The notes beneath the pieces were generated by a model that saw only the letters and a list, made by a program, of their open reading frames with translations, searched no databases and was not told the DNA's origin. DNA of 8,198 bases from Deltaproteobacteria bacterium (GTDB lineage Bacteria; Desulfobacterota; Binatia; UBA12015), in contig DLYX01000644.1 in the NCBI GenBank assembly GCA_003447545.1, positions 1 to 8,198 of the forward strand, read 5' to 3'. Made by a program: the position numbers and the translations under genes. This document shows, piece after piece, positions 1-7,531 of this stretch (the first letter of the stretch is position 1; each line of letters begins with the position of its first letter).

Positions 1-1
1 T

Positions 2-946
2 TCACTCGACCAGATGATGGCGGACTCCATCGGAGCGAAATCCCGTTTTTCGTCGATGCAGCTGGTTGCAGGAGCCAGTGAGTCAAACACAAAGGGTGGA
101 AACGCCATCAGTTTCACTCGCCAAGGCATTGCTCTGCCCATGGTTCAGCGGCCCAGCGTTTTCTACAAGCAGCTCTTCATGTCGAAAGCCGATCGCGCCC
201 GCACGGAATACATGCTGCGTAGCGGACGAAGCTCCCTTGACGTGGTATTGGAAGATGCGATGCGTTTGCAGAAGACCCTAAACGGTCGTGATCGCTCCAA
301 GCTGGAAGAATACTTTGAGTCCTTGCGGGCCGTGGAGACACGGATGGGGCGCCAGCTCGAAACCATCAACGATCCCGTTCCCGAGCCGGACTACAAACTT
401 CCCAGCTACGACCCCATCACTCCGAACCTGCAGATCGAAGCCGAAGAGACCATGTACGATCTGATGACGCTCGCGCTCGAGACCGAATCGACTCGCGTGA
501 TTTCATTCTTTCTCCACGGCTTGGGTCAGGTTTTTACGTTCGACGGAAAACCCGTTGGCTCCGGTTATCACGGTTTGTCCCACCATGGCAATAATCCCGC
601 AATGATACGCGATCTGGTGAAGGTTGAGACCGCCCACATTCACTGCCTCGCACGATTCTTGAAGCAACTGAACGAGAAAAAGAACGCTAAAGGAAAATCA
701 CTTCTTGATGATACCATCGTGCTGCTCGGCACCGGCATGGGGGACGCCAGTCGCCACAGCAACGCCAACCTCCCCACCCTGGTTGCCGGCGGTGGCTTCA
801 AACATCAGGGACACGTAGCAGTTGACCGGTCGAAAAAAGATGCACCCCTGCTGGGTGATCTCTACATCACGCTGATGCAACATCTCGGCATGGAGGTAGA
901 CAGTTTCTCGAACGCGTCGCGCAACATGAACGAGGTGCTTTCATGA
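2..946 (+). CDS. DUF1552 domain protein, C-terminal part (5' end outside window)
   Basis: The frame is open to the left edge, so the first ATG (14) is internal and the gene is cut at its 5' end. About 314 residues are visible; from general knowledge family members usually have over 400, so the N-terminus and any secretion signal are missing. Counting from the ATG at 14, the sequence shows the stretch LPMVQRPSVFYKQLF (41-55), a family-typical HxxSHH motif (HGLSHH, 186-191, bases 569-586) and a GTGMGDASRHSNANLP block (239-254). The His/Asp-rich pattern recalls the metal sites of the alkaline-phosphatase-like fold used by DUF1501 and sulfatase-type proteins; that is inference. The function is unknown. 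Genes of this family commonly sit beside PSD-domain cytochrome proteins in Planctomycetes. Here the stop overlaps the downstream start (ATGA at 943-946), which implies translational coupling and a shared role. Confidence 0.9.
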   Translation, partial: SLDQMMADSIGAKSRFSSMQLVAGASESNTKGGNAISFTRQGIALPMVQRPSVFYKQLFMSKADRARTEYMLRSGRSSLDVVLEDAMRLQKTLNGRDRSKLEEYFESLRAVETRMGRQLETINDPVPEPDYKLPSYDPITPNLQIEAEETMYDLMTLALETESTRVISFFLHGLGQVFTFDGKPVGSGYHGLSHHGNNPAMIRDLVKVETAHIHCLARFLKQLNEKKNAKGKSLLDDTIVLLGTGMGDASRHSNANLPTLVAGGGFKHQGHVAVDRSKKDAPLLGDLYITLMQHLGMEVDSFSNASRNMNEVLS

Positions 947-3612
947 CATGCCCATCCACACGATGGCATCAATTTCCAGCGCGCGTCGCGATTGCTCTGC
1001 TCATTGGGAGCATGTGTGTCGGTAATCTTCTTGCCGACGATCCCACAACCATCTTGAACACGTACTGCATGGATTGCCACGACGCGAATTCGCAAGAGGG
1101 CGGTGTCAATCTGGACATTACCTCCATCAACTGGAATCGAAGGGAGGACCGAGCGGTCTGGGAACGGGTTTATCGAGCGAACCAGGAGCAGCTCATGCCT
1201 CCACCAGGAGAATCGCAACCTACTGTGGAGCAGCGCGAGTCACTGGCAGCCTGGCTGGATGCCAAGTTGCTCAAGCACACGCCTATCGGCGGCACGTTGC
1301 CTCGACGACTCAACCAGGCCGAGTACGAGGCCACCATCCAGGATCTCCTGCACCTTCCAGATTACAAACTCCCGCCGGGCTTTCCGAAGGATACCGAGTA
1401 TCACGGCTTCGACAACGTGGGCGAAGGCCTCTTCCTGTCGCCGCCTCACTTCGAAGCCTACGCCAGACTCGCTCGCGACATCGCCGACGAGATCTTTCCG
1501 CCAGCAAAGTCGGCTCCTGGGAAGAAGACCTGGAACGCCGGTCCCGATGACATGGTGCTGAGCTTTTCCGCCGCCGCGGTTCACGGGGATGCGTTGCGTC
1601 TGGCGTCACGCAGCGTCGACATCATGCGAAGCTGCACATGGCCGAGCCGGATTGAGATCAGTGATTCCGGAACCTATCGAATTACGGTCGGCGCTTCCAA
1701 GTTCCTCTCGGAAAAAGGTCGTCCTTTTGAAGAGGCAATGATCCTTGAAGTCTATGCACGCGCCGTGACTGCCACGGAACGCTCCACGATTGATGACTTC
1801 CGCTTACTGAAGGAAATCAAGGTCACCAGCGAGGAGTCGCAACGGACGTCTTTCCAGGCCGACCTCTATGAAGGCGAAACGGTACTCTTCCGCTGGAAAA
1901 ATGCCGAGATGACTCACGATCCGCCAAGGGTTGGTGAAGCGTTCGAAACACTTTCAAGAGAGGACCCAAGATTCCTCGGTGCCTGGCTGAAAGTGATTTA
2001 TCCCAGTGGAGATCCGAAGAAGCCGATTCGGATCCCGGTTCTACGTGGTCGCAATGGGTGGGAAAAGGTTTCAAAACACATGGAAGCCGCCGACCTCGAT
2101 CTGACCCACGCCACCGCCGATTCCGCCCTGGCGAAATCGTTTTTCAAACTTGCTGCTGCCAAAGGCAAAACGACGATCGCAGACTGCCTCTGCTATTTCT
2201 ATCACACCCACGGTCCAGCGCTGGAGATTCACAATCTGACGATTGAAGGTCCCTCGAAGCTGGTAAAGAGCCCTGTGGATCTGAAGCGACAGGAGCGGCA
2301 ACTCAAGATCACGGGAACTCGCGATGAAGGGCAATCGCAGGAAAAGTTTGCCCGCAGCATGTTGGCAGGTTTTCTGCCGCGTGCCTTCCGGAGACCTGTC
2401 AGTGAAAAGACGATCGAGAGTTACCTCACGATCGCCACCCAGCACTGGAATGCCGGCCACACCTATGAAGAAGGAATGCATCTGCTCTTTCGCAATATTC
2501 TCGTCTCTCCCCGGTTCCTTTATCGTAGCCTCGATCCCGGCAGCAAAGATGATGGCCGGATGGATGATTATGACCTCGCCACTCGACTCTCCTATTTTCT
2601 GACACAGACCCCGCCCGACGAAACTCTAATTGATCTGGCTCAGCGGGGCCGTCTATCTGCCACCAATCCATCCAAAGCCACTCCTACAAAAGCGCAATAC
2701 TGGGTACTGAGACGTGAGGCTGAACGTCTCATGCCGACCAGCCACAAAGATCCCATGATCCAGAGCTTTGTCGGGCAATGGCTCGACACTGAATCCCTGC
2801 ACGGCATCATGCCCGATCCGAAATTCAAATTCAGCGAAACCAGCATCGACATGGCCAAAGAGGAGACCGAGCGGTTCTTCACGGAAATCCTGACCAAGAA
2901 CCTTCCCATCAAAGACTTCATTGATCCTGACTTCACGTACACGTCACCGAAGTTCGCCAAAGACGTCTATCGTCTCGATCCGAAGGACTTGCCTGGTTCG
3001 GGCTCCGGAATCAAACGAATTAAACTGCAACGCGGTGGCCGCGTCGGCGGCCTGCTTGGCCAGTCAGCGATCATGATGGCAACCGCCAACGGTGTGGACA
3101 CACAGCCGGTTCTGCGCGGCGTCTGGGTGCTGGAAAACATTCTGGGAACGCCTCCGCCAGAGCCGCCGAAAGATGTTCCCGCACTAACTCCAGACACACG
3201 TGGAACGACGACCCCGCGAGAGATGCTGACCGCTCACACACAAGACGCCGCGTGTGCAGCGTGCCATAAACGAATCGACCCGGTTGGTTTCGCGTTAGAG
3301 AACTTCGATCCCGTCGGTCGCTGGAGAAAGGCATGGCCAAAAACGAACAAAACGATCGATGCATCAGCGATCCTAACTGATGGTACAAAGATTCAGGATG
3401 TGGTTGACCTCAAACGCTGGCTGGTCGCAAATATCGATCCGTTTTCACAGTGCGTCGCTGAAAAGTTGATGACCTACGCGACAGGGCGAGTTCCAAACTA
3501 CGCGGAACGCAAGGAATTGGCCGACATCGTCCGGGCCAATCGTGAATCAGCCGGCGGCTTTCGCGACCTCGTACTCGCGTTGATCGAGAGCAAGACATTC
3601 CGAACGAAGTAG
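943..3612 (+). CDS. Planctomycete di-heme cytochrome protein with PSD3-PSD5-PSD4-PSD2-PSD1 domains (DUF1592 family)
   Basis: This 889-residue protein is probably exported. A hydrophobic segment (residues 15-30) after Arg/His-containing residues looks like a signal peptide, with likely cleavage near A31/D32. Domains in order: a planctomycete cytochrome c segment with heme motif CMDCH (42-46) and MPPPGE (85-90), whose Met is a possible axial ligand; PSD3/DUF1587 (about 118-182, RRLNQAEYEATIQDLL); a long beta-rich linker (about 200-440); PSD5/DUF1595 (about 468-528); PSD4/DUF1592 (about 540-668); PSD2/DUF1588 (about 698-797) carrying a second heme motif, CAACH (771-775), before KRIDPVGFALENFDP; and PSD1/DUF1585 (about 811-887). 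The start at 943 overlaps the previous stop and has GAGG at 932-935. The role is unproven; a periplasmic or paryphoplasmic redox function with the DUF1552 partner is inferred. The full domain set is present and no damage is visible. Confidence 0.95.
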   Translation: MTCPSTRWHQFPARVAIALLIGSMCVGNLLADDPTTILNTYCMDCHDANSQEGGVNLDITSINWNRREDRAVWERVYRANQEQLMPPPGESQPTVEQRESLAAWLDAKLLKHTPIGGTLPRRLNQAEYEATIQDLLHLPDYKLPPGFPKDTEYHGFDNVGEGLFLSPPHFEAYARLARDIADEIFPPAKSAPGKKTWNAGPDDMVLSFSAAAVHGDALRLASRSVDIMRSCTWPSRIEISDSGTYRITVGASKFLSEKGRPFEEAMILEVYARAVTATERSTIDDFRLLKEIKVTSEESQRTSFQADLYEGETVLFRWKNAEMTHDPPRVGEAFETLSREDPRFLGAWLKVIYPSGDPKKPIRIPVLRGRNGWEKVSKHMEAADLDLTHATADSALAKSFFKLAAAKGKTTIADCLCYFYHTHGPALEIHNLTIEGPSKLVKSPVDLKRQERQLKITGTRDEGQSQEKFARSMLAGFLPRAFRRPVSEKTIESYLTIATQHWNAGHTYEEGMHLLFRNILVSPRFLYRSLDPGSKDDGRMDDYDLATRLSYFLTQTPPDETLIDLAQRGRLSATNPSKATPTKAQYWVLRREAERLMPTSHKDPMIQSFVGQWLDTESLHGIMPDPKFKFSETSIDMAKEETERFFTEILTKNLPIKDFIDPDFTYTSPKFAKDVYRLDPKDLPGSGSGIKRIKLQRGGRVGGLLGQSAIMMATANGVDTQPVLRGVWVLENILGTPPPEPPKDVPALTPDTRGTTTPREMLTAHTQDAACAACHKRIDPVGFALENFDPVGRWRKAWPKTNKTIDASAILTDGTKIQDVVDLKRWLVANIDPFSQCVAEKLMTYATGRVPNYAERKELADIVRANRESAGGFRDLVLALIESKTFRTK

Positions 3613-3667
3613 TCGAATTTGCCAGAAGTGCTGTGTGCCTTCGTGAAACCCAAAAAAGCCATCAAGT

Positions 3668-3695
3668 CGGAACGCTGGCGAGTTCCGCCAGGAGA
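3668..3695 (+). promoter_or_regulatory. Leader hairpin and strong ribosome binding site before the DHDPS-family gene
   Basis: A perfect 6-base inverted repeat, CGGAAC (3668-3673) and GTTCCG (3682-3687) with an 8-base loop, lies just upstream of AGGAGA (3690-3695), which is 5 bases before the ATG at 3701. The Shine-Dalgarno sequence is the best in the window and supports this start. It also suggests independent translation initiation for the cassette, unlike the coupled starts elsewhere. The hairpin ends two bases before the ribosome binding site and could affect its access, or it could be chance. No convincing -35/-10 pair is seen in the 88-base gap (3613-3700), so I cannot say whether transcription starts here or reads through from the cytochrome gene. 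Confidence 0.45.
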
Positions 3696-3700
3696 CAACC

Positions 3701-4591
3701 ATGCTCAAAGGAATCTTCCCGGTCATTCCGACCCTATTCAAGGATGACGACAAAGTAGACCCGGGCGCAGTGCAAAGTGTTGTTCGCTTCGCTCTCGACG
3801 CCGGAGCACACGGCGTTGTTTTTCCCGGCGTAGCGAGCGAATACAATTTTCTGTCCGTCGAAGAACGCGGCGAGTTGATGTCCGTGGTCTTCGATGAAGT
3901 TGGGGGACGAGTGCCAATCATCGGTGGGGCAAGCGCCGCAACGAGCGAAGAAGCCATCGTTGCCGGGCAGTACGCGAAAGATCACGGCATCGCTCATCTG
4001 ATGATCATGGCTCCCTCGGGACTCGGTCAGGATGTGGACGCTCACCGCGATTTCTTTGCTCGTATCACCGCCCAACTGGCTGATGTTGAGATCATTCTGC
4101 AGAATGCTCCGTCACCAATCGGAGCCGGGCTCAAAGCTGATGCCATCGCGTCTCTTGTCGAAGCAAATCCGGCGATTACCTACACGAAGGAAGAGACATT
4201 GCCGTCAGGTCCGGTGATCACGGAACTGTTGGCGAAGGAGATTCCGCAATTGAATGGAGTTCTTGGCGGGGGCGGAGCCAGGTACATCATTGATGAACTC
4301 AATCGCGGCGCTTTGGGCGCATTGCCGGCCGTCGAACTGACCGATCTCCACGTCGCGATTTACGAAGCTCACGCGGCTGGAGACTTCGACAGGGCTCGCG
4401 AGCTATATCGAAACAGCCTACCGCTGCTCGCCTGTCAGATGATTTACCGAATGCGACTGACAAAGTACGTCCTCAAGCAGCGTGGCATCATCGATCGCCT
4501 GCATGTGCGAGCCCCGCTGCCGGAATTGGATGAATTCACTCGACAGGACATCGACACGATGGTGGAAGACCTCAAGGCATTGTCCCCATGA
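3701..4591 (+). CDS. Dihydrodipicolinate synthase/aldolase-superfamily lyase or dehydratase, non-canonical active site
   Basis: The protein has 296 residues, the normal length for the DHDPS/N-acetylneuraminate lyase (class I aldolase) TIM-barrel superfamily. It starts with the typical GIFPVIPTLF strand. The Schiff-base lysine is K163 in YTKEET (161-166), and GVLGGGGARYIIDEL (187-200) with the RGALGALP turn (202-209) follow the family pattern. Two canonical sites differ. The DHDPS GTTGE motif is GVASE (43-47), and the YNxP catalytic tyrosine region is QNAP (134-137), so the usual Tyr is Gln. From memory, the L-2-keto-3-deoxyarabonate dehydratase branch has a similar Q(D/N)AP, so dehydration or aldol cleavage of a 2-keto-3-deoxy sugar acid is more likely than lysine biosynthesis. 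The substrate is unknown. The gene overlaps the enolase-superfamily gene by 4 bases, which points to a shared pathway. Confidence 0.9.
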   Translation: MLKGIFPVIPTLFKDDDKVDPGAVQSVVRFALDAGAHGVVFPGVASEYNFLSVEERGELMSVVFDEVGGRVPIIGGASAATSEEAIVAGQYAKDHGIAHLMIMAPSGLGQDVDAHRDFFARITAQLADVEIILQNAPSPIGAGLKADAIASLVEANPAITYTKEETLPSGPVITELLAKEIPQLNGVLGGGGARYIIDELNRGALGALPAVELTDLHVAIYEAHAAGDFDRARELYRNSLPLLACQMIYRMRLTKYVLKQRGIIDRLHVRAPLPELDEFTRQDIDTMVEDLKALSP

Positions 4592-5775
4592 GTTTCCCTC
4601 CGAAATCAGACCTCGTTGCTGCCATCGAGGTCTACATCGTCAATCTGTCTCAGGACGACCCGTATCTAGGGAGTCTTCGCGACGGTGAGACCGTTAACGA
4701 GTGCGGTTACTTCGTGCGTACTGGAAATCGCACGGTTTATCCACGGGCCAACCGGTCGCTTGTCATTCGTGTGGTGACTGAGGATGGCCTCGAAGGATGG
4801 GGTGAGACATACGGTCTGGTCGCGCCAAGGGCGACCGCGGAGATTATCAACGATCTGCTTACCGGCTTCATTATTGGTCGTGCGCCAATGGATCGCGAGA
4901 TGCTACATGACGAACTTTATAACCTGATGCGAGTGCGGGGTTACACCGGCGGTTTCTACCTCGATGCACTCGCGGGAATCGACATCGCACTCTGGGACCT
5001 TGCCGGTAAGCAAACCGGAAAGTCAGTCGCCCAATTACTTGGCGGAGTTCGCAACGGGTCCATTCCTGCGTACGTATCAGGACTTCCGGAAGACACGCTC
5101 AGTGCTCGATGTGATCTGGCAGTTTCGTGGCAGCAGCGAGGATTCGACTCATTCAAGTTCGCGATGCCGGTTGCTGATGAAGGCCCCGTCAAGGAATTGG
5201 AAACGCTGCGAGAATGTCTTGGTGAGGATGCCCGCATCGCGTCTGACCTTCATTGGGCGTATTCCAAAACCGAAGCAGTCGACCTTGCCCGGCAGCTTGC
5301 TCCGTATCGCCCATGGTTTCTCGAAGCTCCACTGCCCACCGAGGACATCGAGGACCTGAGCTGGGTCGCGGCGAACTCCGGCCAGGTAATCGCTGTCGGT
5401 GAAGAATGGCGAACGGTGTTTGACGCGCGACTGCGAATCAACCGAGAAGCTGTTCATATCGTTCAGCCGGAAATGGGCCACACTGGAATCACACAGTTCA
5501 TGCGAATTTCCCGTTACGCGGAGTCTCATCACCTGCAGATCATTCCGCACGCCACAATCGGATCCGGTATCTTTCTGACCGCCAGTCTGCAGGCCAGCGC
5601 GGCATTGAGAAGCATCACATCGCACGAGTTTCAGCATTCAATCTTCGAACCATTTCGACACTTCACAGGCAATGTCCTGAATTGTGAAAACGGTGCCTAC
5701 ACCCTGCCGCAGACCCCCGGAATCGGAGTCGCGCCTTCAGATGCGATGCGTGCGGCGATGAAGAGAATTGTATAA
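4588..5775 (+). CDS. Enolase-superfamily enzyme (mandelate racemase/muconate lactonizing type), probable sugar-acid dehydratase
   Basis: The protein has 395 residues: an N-terminal capping domain (about 10-130, with LEGWGETYG at 68-76) and a TIM-barrel domain. Metal ligands appear as D220 (ASDLHW), E246 (FLEAPLP) and E272 (VGEEW). Their 26-residue spacings equal those of mandelate racemase D195/E221/E247. K190 (GFDSFK) aligns with the first Lys of KxK, but the second position is A192. H321 (IIPHATIGSG) fits the general-base His, while its usual Asp partner position is E295 (QPEMGH). H222 in D-x-H recalls the extra acid/base His of the galactonate and mannonate dehydratase groups. A dehydratase is therefore more likely than a racemase; the substrate is unknown. 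The start overlaps the upstream stop (ATGA), with AAGG at 4574-4577. The symporter gene follows after 6 bases. Confidence 0.92.
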   Translation: MSFPPKSDLVAAIEVYIVNLSQDDPYLGSLRDGETVNECGYFVRTGNRTVYPRANRSLVIRVVTEDGLEGWGETYGLVAPRATAEIINDLLTGFIIGRAPMDREMLHDELYNLMRVRGYTGGFYLDALAGIDIALWDLAGKQTGKSVAQLLGGVRNGSIPAYVSGLPEDTLSARCDLAVSWQQRGFDSFKFAMPVADEGPVKELETLRECLGEDARIASDLHWAYSKTEAVDLARQLAPYRPWFLEAPLPTEDIEDLSWVAANSGQVIAVGEEWRTVFDARLRINREAVHIVQPEMGHTGITQFMRISRYAESHHLQIIPHATIGSGIFLTASLQASAALRSITSHEFQHSIFEPFRHFTGNVLNCENGAYTLPQTPGIGVAPSDAMRAAMKRIV

Positions 5776-5781
5776 CCCATC

Positions 5782-7491
5782 ATGACGACTCCTGATTATC
5801 TAACACTGTTGCTCTATCTGGTCGGTCTGTTCGTCATCAGTTCGCTATCGGCCAAACGCACGAAAAACCAGCGGGACATGTTTTCGGCCGGACGAAGTTC
5901 GCCGTGGTGGGCGGCAGGCCTGAGTGGTTTCATGACGATGTTCTCAGCGGCCACCTTTGTCGTCTGGGGAGGCATCGCTTATGAACTGGGATTGGTCGCA
6001 GTCGCGATCAATACGTGTTACGGAATCGCCGCCCTGCTGGTGGGATACTTCGTCGCGTCCCGATGGAATCGGATGAATATTTCGACGCCCGCTGAGTTCG
6101 TGAGGATTCGGTTCGGAAAAACCGGACTCCACTTTTTCACCTGGATCATGCTCGCCAAGCGAATCCTGGGGGTCTCCGTTTCGCTGTACGCGCTCTCAAA
6201 GCTTCTGATTGCGCTGATGCCACTGAATTTAAACTGGGCCATCGTCTTTTTCGGCTCGATTATCATCCTCTACACAATGCTGGGCGGATTGTGGGCGGTG
6301 TTGATGACCGACGTGCTGCAATTCATCGTGTTGACCGTCGTGGTGTTCATGGTTGCGGTCCTGATGATCGGGCGGGTTGAGAACTGGGCAGATTTCATGG
6401 CCGCCGTCCCTGACTCGTTCTTCTCGCCGACCGCCGACAGATACGGCTGGTTATTCCTTTGCGGCTGGGTAACGATCCACTTTTTCATCATTGGAGCAGA
6501 ATGGGCGTTCGTGCAGCGTTTTCTTTCGGTTCGCAGCCCCCTGGACGCGCGAAAGTCAGCGTACCTTTTCGGCATCCTGTATCTTGTCACGCCGCTGTTT
6601 TGGATGTTGCCGCCGCTGCTGTATCGTGGCCAGGTTGCGGGAGTAGACAAAGAGCAAGCGTATATTCTGGCGGCCCAGTCCGTCTTGCCACCCGGATTAA
6701 TGGGGCTGATGATTGCCGCAATGTTTTCGGCGACGGCCAGCATGGTCAGCTCGCAGTTGAACGTCTTCGCGGGCGGGCTGACGAACGATTTCTACAAAGC
6801 CCTGATTCGTCCAAAGGCGAGCGAACGCTCGTTAGTGCTTGTGGGACGTGTGTTCACATCGGTACTGGGCGTGTTATTGGTGGCGACAGCAATCATCGTT
6901 CCACAACTTGGCGGTGCGGAAAAGCTGGTCGTTACCATCAACAACCTACTCGTCGTCCCTCTCTATGCACCGGCCCTGTGGGGACTGTTCAGCCGGAAGA
7001 TCGGGATTCGTGAAATGGTGATTGTGATTCTGGTCAGTTTCACTGTCGGCGCGGTGCTGAGATTCGGATTCGCAGGCAACCCGTGGATTGTCAAAGGAGA
7101 CACGCTTTACGCGTTCGCACAGTACCTGGCGGACAACACAAAAAACGTCGAAGTACTGGTCGGCGTGATGCTGCCGGTGGCAATGCTATTCGCCTTTGAA
7201 TGGCTGAAAAAGAAAGATGACAAGGCCGCGGGCGAGGTCACACGCATGCTGTCAGAACCTTCCGCCCCACCGTCCGAACTATCAGACTCTCGATTCGATC
7301 CTTTTCCTGCCACGATGGTCATGACGAGTGTTCTGGTCATCGGCGGATGGATATTTTTGCTTGGACTTTGGCAGGACGAAAGTCGAACCGAGCTGATGGT
7401 TTTTGCGTTTGCACTCCTGTTTCTTGGCGGGGCGTTACGTGCTTGGCTCGTCCGTCAGCTCCGACCACCCACGCCCGATGTCACAGATTGA
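5782..7491 (+). CDS. Sodium:solute symporter (SSS/SLC5 family)
   Basis: This 569-residue inner-membrane protein has about 14-15 predicted hydrophobic segments, starting with residues 5-22. Family signs are FMTMFSAATFVVWGGIAYE in the second segment (50-68), the STPAEFVRIRFG loop (101-112), LGGLWAVLMTDVLQF (167-181), and MFSATASMVSSQLN (314-327) before GGLTNDFYK (331-339). The last contains the Ser/Thr-rich stretch typical of the Na2 sodium site. A charged cytoplasmic linker (about 474-508) precedes two final membrane helices (about 511-530 and 537-556), a C-terminal extension seen in longer SSS members. It probably imports the acid or sugar derivative used by the two enzymes upstream; the substrate cannot be read from the sequence. 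The gene begins 6 bases after the enolase-family stop without a clear Shine-Dalgarno sequence, so coupled translation is likely. Confidence 0.93.
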   Translation: MTTPDYLTLLLYLVGLFVISSLSAKRTKNQRDMFSAGRSSPWWAAGLSGFMTMFSAATFVVWGGIAYELGLVAVAINTCYGIAALLVGYFVASRWNRMNISTPAEFVRIRFGKTGLHFFTWIMLAKRILGVSVSLYALSKLLIALMPLNLNWAIVFFGSIIILYTMLGGLWAVLMTDVLQFIVLTVVVFMVAVLMIGRVENWADFMAAVPDSFFSPTADRYGWLFLCGWVTIHFFIIGAEWAFVQRFLSVRSPLDARKSAYLFGILYLVTPLFWMLPPLLYRGQVAGVDKEQAYILAAQSVLPPGLMGLMIAAMFSATASMVSSQLNVFAGGLTNDFYKALIRPKASERSLVLVGRVFTSVLGVLLVATAIIVPQLGGAEKLVVTINNLLVVPLYAPALWGLFSRKIGIREMVIVILVSFTVGAVLRFGFAGNPWIVKGDTLYAFAQYLADNTKNVEVLVGVMLPVAMLFAFEWLKKKDDKAAGEVTRMLSEPSAPPSELSDSRFDPFPATMVMTSVLVIGGWIFLLGLWQDESRTELMVFAFALLFLGGALRAWLVRQLRPPTPDVTD

Positions 7492-7506
7492 TCCCTGCGT
7501 CAGCAC

Positions 7507-7531
7507 TGCAGCAAGAGACTCTCTTTCTGCA
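7507..7531 (+). terminator. Possible transcript-end hairpin after the symporter gene
   Basis: The arms TGCAGCAAGAG (7507-7517) and CTCTTTCTGCA (7521-7531) pair as five plus five base pairs around one C-T mismatch, with a 3-base ACT loop. The hairpin starts 15 bases after the symporter stop codon, the expected place for the end of the cassette. No U-tract follows, so it is not a classical intrinsic terminator. It could instead be a 3' stabilising structure or chance. Confidence 0.35.

Noticed and set aside
1003..1020. Lipoprotein cleavage site at C25 of the PSD-domain protein
   Set aside because: The residues before C25 (GSM) do not fit a lipobox; an ordinary signal peptide ending near A31 fits better.
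862..1218. Minus-strand open frame of 118 codons across the DUF1552/PSD gene junction
   Set aside because: It lies opposite two clearly coding genes, has no recognisable domain, and its composition is that of a shadow frame.
3613..3667. Sigma-70-type promoter in the gap before the cassette
   Set aside because: A TTGCCA-like box near 3620 has no acceptable -10 partner at normal spacing.
3701..4591. Naming the gene dapA or nanA
   Set aside because: The canonical catalytic Tyr and the GTTGE motif are replaced, and the neighbours indicate sugar-acid metabolism.
5149..5637. Minus-strand open frame of 162 codons inside the enolase-superfamily gene
   Set aside because: It is fully antisense to a conserved catalytic region and shows no family features.
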